DNA of 19,037 bases, taken from the NCBI GenBank assembly GCA_900546835.1, contig UREH01000025.1, positions 1-19,037 on the forward strand, written 5' to 3'. Source of the stretch: an uncultured Porphyromonadaceae bacterium. GTDB lineage: Bacteria; Bacteroidota; Bacteroidia; Bacteroidales; Muribaculaceae. Positions 8,288-15,542 of the stretch are shown here, one piece after another. The stretch's first letter is position 1. Each line of letters opens with the position of its first letter. Position numbers and translations under genes: made by a program. Under the pieces are notes generated by a model. That model did no database searches. It saw nothing but the letters and a program-made list of their open reading frames with translations, and was not told the DNA's origin.

Positions 8288-9805
8288 ATAGCAACCGAAC
8301 TTAAAACCCTCACTTCGCGGTCGATAAAGTGGAATCTCATCGACCGCGTATCGTCGCAGCTTCTCTACGGCGTAACCGGCGTCATCCTTGCCCGGCTGCT
8401 CTCGCAGGAGGATTTCGGCCTTGTAGGCGCCATCCTGGTGTTTCAGGCATTCGCGTCGCTGATGGTCGACAGCGGATTCTCCTACGCGCTGATCCAGCGC
8501 AAACGTCCCACTCGGCTCGATTACTCCACGGTGCTGTGGTTCAACATGGCCGTGGCCACGGCGCTCTACGCGATTCTCTTCCTCGCGGCGCCCCTGATAG
8601 CCGACTGCTTCAAGGGCGACCAGCGGCTCGTGCCGCTGAGTCGCGTTATGTTTCTGTGCTTCATTCTCAATGCCTCGGCTATCGTGCAGACCAACAGGCT
8701 GATGAAGTGCATGGACGTGCGCATGGTAGCCGCCTCCAACTCCATAGGTCTGCTGGCCGGAGCCGTGGTAGGCATATGGCTCGCCTTCGCGGGATACGGC
8801 GCATGGGCAATAGTATGGCAGACACTCACACTCAACGGCGTGAAAAGCCTCGTGCTCTGGCTAACCTCGCGCTGGCGTCCGCTCTGGCGCTTCTCGTGGG
8901 CATCGCTCCGCAGCTTTTTCAAGGTAGGCTCGGGCATGATGGCATCGAGCTTCCTCAACGTGCTTTTTCAGAACATATATTCCTTCTTTATCGGCAACCG
9001 CGCCGGCCTGGCGCCACTCGGCTACTACACACAAGCCGACAAATGGAGTAAAATGGGCATCACATCCATCTCTCAGGTGCTCACTTCGTCGTTTCTCCCC
9101 GCTCTGGCCGAGGTGCAGGACGACCCCGGGCGCTTCACCCGCGTGTCGCGCAAGATGAACCGATTCACGGCCTACATTCTCATGCCATCCATGGGCTTTC
9201 TCGCCGCCATGGCGCCCGCGATTTTCCATTGCCTCTTCAGCACGAAATGGGACGCCTCCATCCTGCTCTTTCAGCTACTGCTGCTCCGCGGCGTATTCAC
9301 CGTGCTGACATCGCTCTACAACAACTATCTTGTGGCGCAGGCGCTCACCCGCGCCGTAGTGGCCATGGAGACACTGCGCGACGGCGTGGCCCTGCTCTTC
9401 CTGCTGGCTACCCTCCCCTTTATCGCTCTTTCGACCCCGGCCGACCCCGTCTACGGCATCCGCCTGCTGCTCTACGGGCAGGTGGCAGCCTCGGCCATCA
9501 CCTGGGCCGTAATGACCGTAAAAGTCGCACGCGTCACCGGCCGACCACTCGGCGAATTCCTCGCCGACAACCTCCCCTACCTCGCCGAGACCCTCCTTAT
9601 CGGCGCCGTAATGCTCCTCGAAGCCACCCTCCCCCTCGGATGCTGGGCCCTGCTCGGCCTCCAGGCCCTCACCGCAGCCGGCCTCTACCTCGCCGCCAAC
9701 CACCTCCTCCACAGCAACATCCAGCGCGAAATCCTCACCCACCTCCGCCCGATTCACATCTCAGGCGAGGAGGCACTCCGCCGAATGGATGAAAAGAACG
9801 CCTGA
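8288..9805 (+). CDS. Wzx-type polysaccharide flippase (oligosaccharide flippase family), start codon unclear
   Basis: A multi-pass inner-membrane protein of the MOP superfamily, about 505 residues from 8288, with roughly 12-14 hydrophobic segments. Such proteins flip lipid-linked glycan units for capsule, LPS or exopolysaccharide. The conserved N-terminus (SRSIKWNLIDRVSSQ, ILARLLSQEDFGLVG, VDSGFSYALIQRK) is of the WzxC/TuaB type and is encoded from at least 8318. However, the first canonical start in frame is GTG 8438, which would remove the first helix. Between the in-frame TAA at 8261 and 8438 there is no ATG, GTG or TTG. ATA 8288 gives a natural-looking N-terminus (ATELKTLTSRS) 24 bases after the previous stop, so I place the start there provisionally. 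A base error or a recently lost ATG is equally possible. No polysaccharide gene cluster surrounds it. Confidence 0.8.
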   Translation: MATELKTLTSRSIKWNLIDRVSSQLLYGVTGVILARLLSQEDFGLVGAILVFQAFASLMVDSGFSYALIQRKRPTRLDYSTVLWFNMAVATALYAILFLAAPLIADCFKGDQRLVPLSRVMFLCFILNASAIVQTNRLMKCMDVRMVAASNSIGLLAGAVVGIWLAFAGYGAWAIVWQTLTLNGVKSLVLWLTSRWRPLWRFSWASLRSFFKVGSGMMASSFLNVLFQNIYSFFIGNRAGLAPLGYYTQADKWSKMGITSISQVLTSSFLPALAEVQDDPGRFTRVSRKMNRFTAYILMPSMGFLAAMAPAIFHCLFSTKWDASILLFQLLLLRGVFTVLTSLYNNYLVAQALTRAVVAMETLRDGVALLFLLATLPFIALSTPADPVYGIRLLLYGQVAASAITWAVMTVKVARVTGRPLGEFLADNLPYLAETLLIGAVMLLEATLPLGCWALLGLQALTAAGLYLAANHLLHSNIQREILTHLRPIHISGEEALRRMDEKNA

Positions 9806-9853
9806 TTTATAGCCTTATAATACGTTGATCACCCCAATCATAACGAACCGGAA

Positions 9854-10705
9854 ATGAGACATCTGACATTATTGATCGCCGCTTGGGCCGTGGCCTTTGC
9901 GGCATATGCCACAAAAAGTTTTTCAGATTTTAAAGGCGTATGGAGCAGCGACACGGCCGAGGCCGTGCTGACCGATTCCATATGCATTTTCTATTATCAG
10001 GCCGACAGCACGATGCAGGCAAAACTTGAAATCCCCAACGCCGGCATCGCCCGAAAAACCGTGTTCAAAAAGGGCGGCAAGACCACAACATCCGATACAG
10101 ACGCGCTTGAAATATCGCTCGAGGGTGGCGTGCTGACCATCGACGGTTACCCCCTCAAAAAGGTTGAGAATATCCGGATTGTTGCACCCCACGAGATGCC
10201 GAAGTGCAATTCCAGACTGGATGTGGGCACTTCGCTCCAGCAGTGGCGTCTGGGCGCGGGCTACGGCGTTAACGACGAGATGGTTTACTGCGAAATCAAC
10301 ACCAACCGCCACATGTTTGTCTACATGGTCAGCCCGAATATGGTTTACATCCGCGCCGCCGCGACAAGAAACTGCAACGACGGTACGCTGTTTTTCCAGA
10401 ACATCCGTATGATGAAGAACTCCAACACCGGAGAATTCACCATGGAAATCATACCCGACAATTACCGGGTGACGCGCAATGACCTTGAAATAGACCACAC
10501 GAAATTCCAGCCCGACAAATGCACATTCTCTCCCGACGGAGGTATATACTGGTCGTTCATCTCCTCCGAGCCTGACCTTATCCTTCTAAACGGCTGCGGA
10601 GAGACCTACGAAGTCAAGCGTCCCGCGCCCGACTCCGAGATGGAGTATATCGAATATATACCCTATTCCACCGACAGCAGTCTCTTCCTTTCCCCGACCA
10701 AATAA
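9854..10705 (+). CDS. Secreted protein of unknown family
   Basis: A 283-residue protein with a signal peptide (MRHLTLLIAAWAVAFAAYA, likely cut before TKSF). No lipobox is seen, so a periplasmic or exported location is likely. The mature part reads as beta-rich: FKGVWSSDTAEAVLTDS, GGVLTIDGYPLKK, MFVYMVSPNMVYIRAA, GGIYWSFISSEPDLILLNG. The FKGVW...L...D opening resembles small lipocalin-like domains by eye, but I see no diagnostic motif. It contains a few cysteines (about 120, 149, 178, 224 and 252) that could form disulfides. It appears less GC-rich than its neighbours. It starts 48 bp after the flippase and is followed by a 36 bp gap before the possible small ORF. Function unknown. Confidence 0.72.
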   Translation: MRHLTLLIAAWAVAFAAYATKSFSDFKGVWSSDTAEAVLTDSICIFYYQADSTMQAKLEIPNAGIARKTVFKKGGKTTTSDTDALEISLEGGVLTIDGYPLKKVENIRIVAPHEMPKCNSRLDVGTSLQQWRLGAGYGVNDEMVYCEINTNRHMFVYMVSPNMVYIRAAATRNCNDGTLFFQNIRMMKNSNTGEFTMEIIPDNYRVTRNDLEIDHTKFQPDKCTFSPDGGIYWSFISSEPDLILLNGCGETYEVKRPAPDSEMEYIEYIPYSTDSSLFLSPTK

Positions 10706-10917
10706 AACCAAAGCCTACCACCGCAAGCCCAAATTCCAAGGATGAAACACGTTGACAGCAACGGTCAGCATGCCACATCGGTCAACGGTACCGGTACGCC
10801 CACAAAGGCAGATTTTATGGATACTGGCAGAAAAATACGGATTCCACGGGTCGGTTGCCGCCAGCTTTTCGAGCAGGTGGACGACAATTGCAGCGATATA
10901 ACAAAATACAACCCGAA
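10706..10917. other. Intergenic leader before the salvage operon
   Basis: This 212 bp stretch separates the unknown secreted gene from the SpoIID gene. Apart from the possible small ORF, it holds a perfect 10 bp palindrome GTACCGGTAC at 10788-10797 and a 7 bp inverted repeat (CGTTGAC at 10750-10756, GTCAACG at 10781-10787). No TAnnTTTG element or T-tract terminator is visible, so a separate promoter for the salvage operon is not shown by the sequence. Confidence 0.4.
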
Positions 10918-10921
10918 ATGA
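10742..10921 (+). CDS. Possible 59-residue ORF coupled to the SpoIID gene
   Basis: ATG 10742 opens 59 codons ending in a TGA that overlaps the SpoIID start as ATGA, the same junction type used by the next two gene pairs. The product is hydrophilic with a basic centre (GRKIRIPRVGCRQLFEQVDD), no signal peptide and no family I recognise. Third-position GC is about 56% by hand count, which looks lower than in the flanking genes, so it may instead be untranslated leader. A second in-frame ATG lies at 10817. If translated, it could set translation of the salvage operon. Confidence 0.3.
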   Translation: MKHVDSNGQHATSVNGTGTPTKADFMDTGRKIRIPRVGCRQLFEQVDDNCSDITKYNPK

Positions 10922-12162
10922 AAATGTCAGACTCTAAGCGGCCTCTCGCGGCCGAGCCGGCCATACGGGTGGGGATTGTCGGAGGACCGACAATCCGCTT
11001 TTCCACGCCAGGAGGGGAGGTGCGCGAGGTCAGACGGGAGGAGGTGGATGCCGCAGGCGGCGAGCTACGACCTGCGCTCGGAGCAACGAAGCCGGGCGAG
11101 GCAGCTTTCGAGCTGACCGACGTGGCCATCGGCATCGGCTTCCACTGGGAGCGCCGCGAACCACAGCGTTTCGAAGGCTCGCTGCTGCTTCGCAGTTCGG
11201 CCGACAACGACACCGACATCATCGCAATCAACGAAATCGGCGTCGAGGCCTACCTGCGCAGCGTGGTCTGCTCGGAGATGAAGGCCGACGCGCCCGAGGA
11301 GTTTCTCAAGGCACACGCCATCACGTCGCGCAGCTGGCTTCTGCGTCAGCTCGCCGATGTCGGGAAGCTTCCGCAGGGGCGCTGTTCATTAACCGGATTC
11401 ACCGTCGTCGACGGCCGGATAGTCGACGAACTCGTATGCTGGCACGACCGCGAGGACCACACGCAGTTCGACGTCTGCGCCGACGACCACTGCCAGCGTT
11501 ATCAAGGCGTAAGCCGGCGCACGTCGGCGGCCGTGGCCCGCGCCGTCGACGCCACCCGCGGCATCGTGCTGACCTACGGCGACGAGATCTGCGACGCACG
11601 TTTCTCAAAATGCTGCGGCGGACACACCGAGCACTTCGACGCCTGCTGGGAAGACGCCTCCCATCCCTATCTCGAAGCTATCGACGACCCTTACTGCCTC
11701 CGCGCCACGCCCGAAGTTCTCGCCACGGTGCTCAACAGCTACGACCGCGAGCAGCCCGGTTTCGACCTGTGGACCGAGCGCATAGCGGCCGACGAACTCG
11801 CCGCCCTCATAGCCCGAAAAAGCGCCATCGAATTCGGTCAAATCCTCGAATTGCGTCCGCTCGGCCGCGGCGCCTCAGGCCGTATAACCCGACTGCTCAT
11901 ACGGGGCACGCTCCGCAGTATGGTTGTCGGCAAGGAACTCGAAATCCGCCGCTGGCTCAGTCCGACGCATCTGCGCAGTTCGTGGATGGACATCGAAGGA
12001 CCCTCGGCCGACGGCCATTTCACATTCCGCGGCCACGGCTGGGGCCACGGCGTAGGGCTCTGCCAGATAGGAGCCGCCGTAATGGGTGCGGAGGGTCATT
12101 CCTCCGACGAAATCCTCAGCCATTATTTCCCGAAAGCACAACTCACACAATTGTACAAATGA
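10918..12162 (+). CDS. SpoIID/LytB-domain protein (putative lytic transglycosylase) without export signal
   Basis: A 414-residue protein. SpoIID of endospore formers cleaves glycan strands of peptidoglycan after stem peptides are removed. Matching features are INEIGVEAYLRSVVCSEM with Glu120 at the position of the catalytic Glu, FLKAHAITSRSW, a cysteine-rich KCCGGHTEHFDACW segment (C232, C233, H236) where some SpoIID proteins bind zinc, and the signature GHGWGHGVGLCQIGA at 372-386. The N-terminus (MKMSDSKRPLAAEPAIRVGI) has no hydrophobic signal, so the protein is probably cytoplasmic. ATG 10918 overlaps the small ORF stop; ATG 10924 is an alternative, and an in-frame TTG at 10855 is less likely. 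It overlaps the AmpG-like gene by ATGA at 12159-12162. That link suggests a role in processing imported muropeptides rather than in sporulation. Confidence 0.88.
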   Translation: MKMSDSKRPLAAEPAIRVGIVGGPTIRFSTPGGEVREVRREEVDAAGGELRPALGATKPGEAAFELTDVAIGIGFHWERREPQRFEGSLLLRSSADNDTDIIAINEIGVEAYLRSVVCSEMKADAPEEFLKAHAITSRSWLLRQLADVGKLPQGRCSLTGFTVVDGRIVDELVCWHDREDHTQFDVCADDHCQRYQGVSRRTSAAVARAVDATRGIVLTYGDEICDARFSKCCGGHTEHFDACWEDASHPYLEAIDDPYCLRATPEVLATVLNSYDREQPGFDLWTERIAADELAALIARKSAIEFGQILELRPLGRGASGRITRLLIRGTLRSMVVGKELEIRRWLSPTHLRSSWMDIEGPSADGHFTFRGHGWGHGVGLCQIGAAVMGAEGHSSDEILSHYFPKAQLTQLYK

Positions 12163-13436
12163 GCACTCAAGCCACCCAGCGCCACCCATGGTGGTGGATT
12201 CCGACACTATATTTCGCCGAAGGTCTCCCATATATGGCCGTAATGACCATCAGTACAGTGATGTACAAATGTCTCGGCATCGGCAACACCGAAATCGCCT
12301 TCTATACCGCATGGCTCTATCTGCCGTGGGTAATCAAGCCATTCTGGAGTCCTTTTGTCGACATTATCCGCAGCAAGCGCTGGTGGGTTCTCGCCATGCA
12401 ATGGGCAATCGCCATCGCCATGGCATCGATAGCGTTCGCGCTCCCTGCGTCAGGTTTCTTCCAGGCCACGCTGGCCCTTTTCTGGCTGATGGCGTTTGCC
12501 TCGGCCACACACGACATTGCCGCCGACGGCTTCTACATGCTCGCGCTGACCGAACATCAGCAGAGCCTCTTCGTGGGCATCCGTTCGCTATTTTACCGCA
12601 TCTCGATGGTAGTGGGCCAGGGGGCGCTGGTTGTAGTCGCAGCCTTCGTTAGCGACGCATGGGCCCGGCCCAAGGCCGGATGGATAGTGGTATTCGGCAT
12701 CCTCGCAGCCTTTTTCGCGCTGGTGGCTTCCTACCATTCGTTCGCTCTGCCCCGTCCTGCCGCCGACGCGATGAGGTCGCCGCGCTCGCGCGGCGAGGTG
12801 CTCCGCGAGTTCACCGAGACGTTCGTGGCCTTCTTCCGCAAGCCGCAGGTGGGCGTCGCCCTCACTTTCATGCTGCTCTACCGCCTCCCCGAAGCTCAGC
12901 TCGTGAAGATGATCACCCCCTTCATGCTCGACCCGACCGCGAGCGGCGGCCTGGGCCTCACGCCCGACCAGGTGGGACTTGTCTACGGCACCATCGGCGT
13001 AATCGGCCTGATGCTCGGTGGCATCGTGGGCGGTCTGGCGGCCGCACGCCGTGGACTGCGCTACTGGCTCCACCCCATGGCCTGGAGCATGTCGCTCACT
13101 TGCCTGACCTTCGTATACCTCGCCGTCGCACAGCCGTCGGCCATATGGGAAATCTACCTCTGCGTGTTCGTCGAGCAGCTCGGCTATGGCTTCGGCTTCA
13201 CAGCCTATATGCTCTACCTCATCTATTTCTCGGCCGGACGATTCAAGACCGCCCACTATTCCATATGTACCGGCTTTATGGCCCTCGGGATGATGCTCCC
13301 GGGAATGGCCGCCGGATGGATTACCGACCACTTCAGCTATGTGGCGTTCTTCATATGGACGATGATATGCTGCGTGGCCACCATAGGCGTCTGCTACCTG
13401 ATCCACGTCGATAAAAACTTCGGAAAGAAATCATGA
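12159..13436 (+). CDS. ampG: AmpG-like muropeptide permease (MFS)
   Basis: A 425-residue inner-membrane MFS transporter with about twelve hydrophobic segments. The pattern PTLYFAEGLPYMAVMTISTVMYK, YTAWLYLPWVIKPFWSPFVD, ASATHDIAADGFYML and the central cytoplasmic loop before FFRKPQVGVALTFMLLYRLPEAQLV is typical of AmpG/AcatN-type permeases, which import GlcNAc-anhydroMurNAc peptides released by wall turnover. The long upstream open frame from 11436 is only a shadow over the SpoIID gene; ATG 12159, overlapping the SpoIID stop (ATGA), is chosen because it starts just before the first conserved helix. It overlaps the DUF1343 gene by ATGA at 13433-13436. Substrate assignment rests on family and operon context. 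Confidence 0.88.
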   Translation: MSTQATQRHPWWWIPTLYFAEGLPYMAVMTISTVMYKCLGIGNTEIAFYTAWLYLPWVIKPFWSPFVDIIRSKRWWVLAMQWAIAIAMASIAFALPASGFFQATLALFWLMAFASATHDIAADGFYMLALTEHQQSLFVGIRSLFYRISMVVGQGALVVVAAFVSDAWARPKAGWIVVFGILAAFFALVASYHSFALPRPAADAMRSPRSRGEVLREFTETFVAFFRKPQVGVALTFMLLYRLPEAQLVKMITPFMLDPTASGGLGLTPDQVGLVYGTIGVIGLMLGGIVGGLAAARRGLRYWLHPMAWSMSLTCLTFVYLAVAQPSAIWEIYLCVFVEQLGYGFGFTAYMLYLIYFSAGRFKTAHYSICTGFMALGMMLPGMAAGWITDHFSYVAFFIWTMICCVATIGVCYLIHVDKNFGKKS

Positions 13437-14659
13437 AACGACTCATTTACAGCCTTGCAGCCATCCTGCTCGCCGCTGCGGCATCGGCTGCGACACCGGC
13501 GGTCAAGACCGGCATCGACGTGCTCGCCGAGTCGGGCTTCGAGGCCCTGCGCGGCAAGCGTGTGGGCCTCATCACCAACCCCACGGGCGTAGACCGGCAG
13601 TTACGATCGACCGTCGACCTGCTCCATGAGGCACCCGACGTAGAACTCGTGGCACTTTTTGCTCCCGAACACGGCGTGCGCGGCGACGTTCCCGCCGGAG
13701 CGAAAGTGGCCACGACCATCGACGCCCGCACAGGCGTTAAGGTCCACTCGCTCTACGGCGCCACGCGAAAGCCGCGCGCCGAATGGCTCGACGGCATCGA
13801 CGTGCTTGTCTACGACATTCAGGACAATGGCTGCCGCTCCTATACCTTCATCTCGACCATGGGACTGGCTATGCAGCAGTGCGCCGCCACAGGCACGGAA
13901 TTCATGGTGCTCGACCGCCCCAACCCACTGGGCGGCAACAAGGTGGAGGGCTCGCCCGCGTCCGAAACGCGGTCGTTCGTCAACCAGTTCGCCATCCCCT
14001 ACCTCTATGGTCTCACGCCCGGAGAACTCGCGGAAATGCTCGTGGGCGAAGGGCTGATAAAGCTTCAGAAGCCGCTGAGACTCACCATAATACCCATGCA
14101 GGGATGGCGTCGCGATATGCTATACGCCGACACCGGGCTACCGTGGGTACTCCCTTCTCCTCACATCCCCTCGGCCGAAACGGCAATCCACTACCCCTCT
14201 ACAGGCATACTCGGCGAACTCGACTGGGCCTCGATCGGCGTGGGCTACACCCTGCCGTTCCGCACCATCGCAGCGCCATGGGTAAACTCCGTGGAACTGG
14301 CCGTCCGCCTCAACGGTCTGAAGCTCCCCGGCATGCGTTTCCGCCCCATCAACTACCGGCCCAATTACGCCTTCGGCAAAGGCACTGACATGGGCGGTGT
14401 GGAAATCTTCGTCACCGACTTCAACAAGGCGCCGCTGACGCTCATACAGTTCTATGCCATGCAGGAGCTGGCCGCAATGTATCCGGCTCACAAACCGACT
14501 GCCACCCCTGCGCGGTTCCAGATGTTCGACAAAGTGACCTCACGCCGCCTGCGCGAGGCCTTCTTCCGCCGCTTCCATGTGGCCGACATGGAGAGTATCT
14601 GGAACGAGGGTGTCGACGACTTCCGCGACCGAAGCCGTCAATATCACCTTTATGAATAA
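13433..14659 (+). CDS. namZ: DUF1343 / NamZ-like exo-beta-N-acetylmuramidase (GH171 type)
   Basis: A 408-residue exported protein with a signal peptide (MKRLIYSLAAILLAAAASAA). DUF1343 proteins of the Bacillus subtilis NamZ type release MurNAc from non-reducing ends of peptidoglycan fragments. Motifs seen are RGKRVGLITNPTG, LFAPEHGVRGD (E79, H80), YDIQDNGCRSYTFIS at 127-141, VLDRPNPLGG (D161) and the C-terminal NYRPNYAFGKGTDMGGVEIFVTD. The usual QDVGxRfYTY motif reads QDNGCRSYTF here. Length is normal for the family. It is probably periplasmic. ATG 13433 overlaps the AmpG-like stop, and the kinase starts 16 bp downstream, so hydrolase, permease and kinase are expected to be made together. Confidence 0.9.
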   Translation: MKRLIYSLAAILLAAAASAATPAVKTGIDVLAESGFEALRGKRVGLITNPTGVDRQLRSTVDLLHEAPDVELVALFAPEHGVRGDVPAGAKVATTIDARTGVKVHSLYGATRKPRAEWLDGIDVLVYDIQDNGCRSYTFISTMGLAMQQCAATGTEFMVLDRPNPLGGNKVEGSPASETRSFVNQFAIPYLYGLTPGELAEMLVGEGLIKLQKPLRLTIIPMQGWRRDMLYADTGLPWVLPSPHIPSAETAIHYPSTGILGELDWASIGVGYTLPFRTIAAPWVNSVELAVRLNGLKLPGMRFRPINYRPNYAFGKGTDMGGVEIFVTDFNKAPLTLIQFYAMQELAAMYPAHKPTATPARFQMFDKVTSRRLREAFFRRFHVADMESIWNEGVDDFRDRSRQYHLYE

Positions 14660-14675
14660 GTAGAAATCCCTGAAT

Positions 14676-15542
14676 ATGAAACTGATAGCCGACGGAGGAA
14701 GCACCTCTGCAAAATGGGCATTAATTTCCGGCCATGGAATCACGCTGCGCTTCTCCTCGCCGGGTGTGAATCCGGCCGTGATGAGCGCTGATGAGATAAC
14801 GCAGCGACTGCTACCTGCGCTTGCCGAAGCGATTGAAAACGCCACCGAACCGATTGAAAGCGTGGTGTATTATGGTGCCGGATGCCTCCCCGGCACACCG
14901 ACCCAGGCAATGACGCAGGCCCTATGCGAAATAACACGCGCAGCGAGGATAGAAGTGGCCTCCGACATGCTCGGCGCCTGCCGCGCCCTGCTCGGCGAGA
15001 GGGGCGGCGTAGCCGCGATTCTCGGCACTGGCTCAAACTCAGCGCTCTACAATGGCAATACAATCGTAGCCAACACATCGGCCGGAGGCTACATCCTCGG
15101 CGATGAGATGTCGGGCGCATGGCTCGGCCGCCGACTTGCCTCCGACTACCTGAAAGGACTGCTTCCTGAAAGCCTGCGGGTCGCCGTGGAAGCCAAAGGT
15201 CTGAACAATAACGAGATAATCCGACGTGTATATCGCCCCGACATTTCCTCAGGCGAGATGGCGCCGAACCGCTTTCTGGCATCGCTCGCGCCGATATATT
15301 CCGACTTCCGCAACGATGAATGGATTGAACGCACACTCCGCGAGGGCTCGCGTCTATTCATCGAGCGTAACCTCCTTGCATACAAAACCCACCTCAACGG
15401 CAGTGTCGCTGAGGTGGGATTTGTAGGATCAGTGGCAGTGGCGTTTGAAGATGTACTCGCCGAATGCCTTAAGCTATATGGATTTACGCTCGGAGCGGTG
15501 AGTCCCGACGCACTTACGCCTCTTCTCCGCAGGCTTGGTTAG
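14676..15542 (+). CDS. BadF/BadG-family N-acetylhexosamine kinase (GlcNAc/MurNAc kinase-like)
   Basis: A 288-residue cytoplasmic kinase of the ASKHA fold. Visible motifs are the phosphate-1 loop IADGGSTSAKW (D6-T10), GAGCLPGT, the phosphate-2 loop LGTGSNSALYNG at 116-127 and GGYILGDEMSGAWLG at 137-151. Members of this family phosphorylate GlcNAc and MurNAc (MurK of Clostridium acetobutylicum and the Tannerella forsythia homologue). Its place after NamZ and AmpG supports MurNAc or GlcNAc as substrate, giving MurNAc-6-P for MurQ or GlcNAc-6-P for NagA; neither is in this window. Its last 29 bases overlap the end of the convergent ROK gene on the other strand, with no terminator between them. 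Confidence 0.87.
   Translation: MKLIADGGSTSAKWALISGHGITLRFSSPGVNPAVMSADEITQRLLPALAEAIENATEPIESVVYYGAGCLPGTPTQAMTQALCEITRAARIEVASDMLGACRALLGERGGVAAILGTGSNSALYNGNTIVANTSAGGYILGDEMSGAWLGRRLASDYLKGLLPESLRVAVEAKGLNNNEIIRRVYRPDISSGEMAPNRFLASLAPIYSDFRNDEWIERTLREGSRLFIERNLLAYKTHLNGSVAEVGFVGSVAVAFEDVLAECLKLYGFTLGAVSPDALTPLLRRLG

Noticed and set aside
9540..9770. Strongly C-biased stretch near the end of the flippase gene
   Set aside because: Nearly all codons end in C and encode Leu/Ala/Thr helices in the correct frame. It looks like codon bias in a membrane segment, not a repeat or foreign insert.
11436..12158. Long open frame continuous with the AmpG-like gene, suggesting a 666-residue fusion
   Set aside because: It overlaps the SpoIID gene in another frame, is Arg/Pro-rich and has no family motif. 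The high GC content keeps it free of stops.
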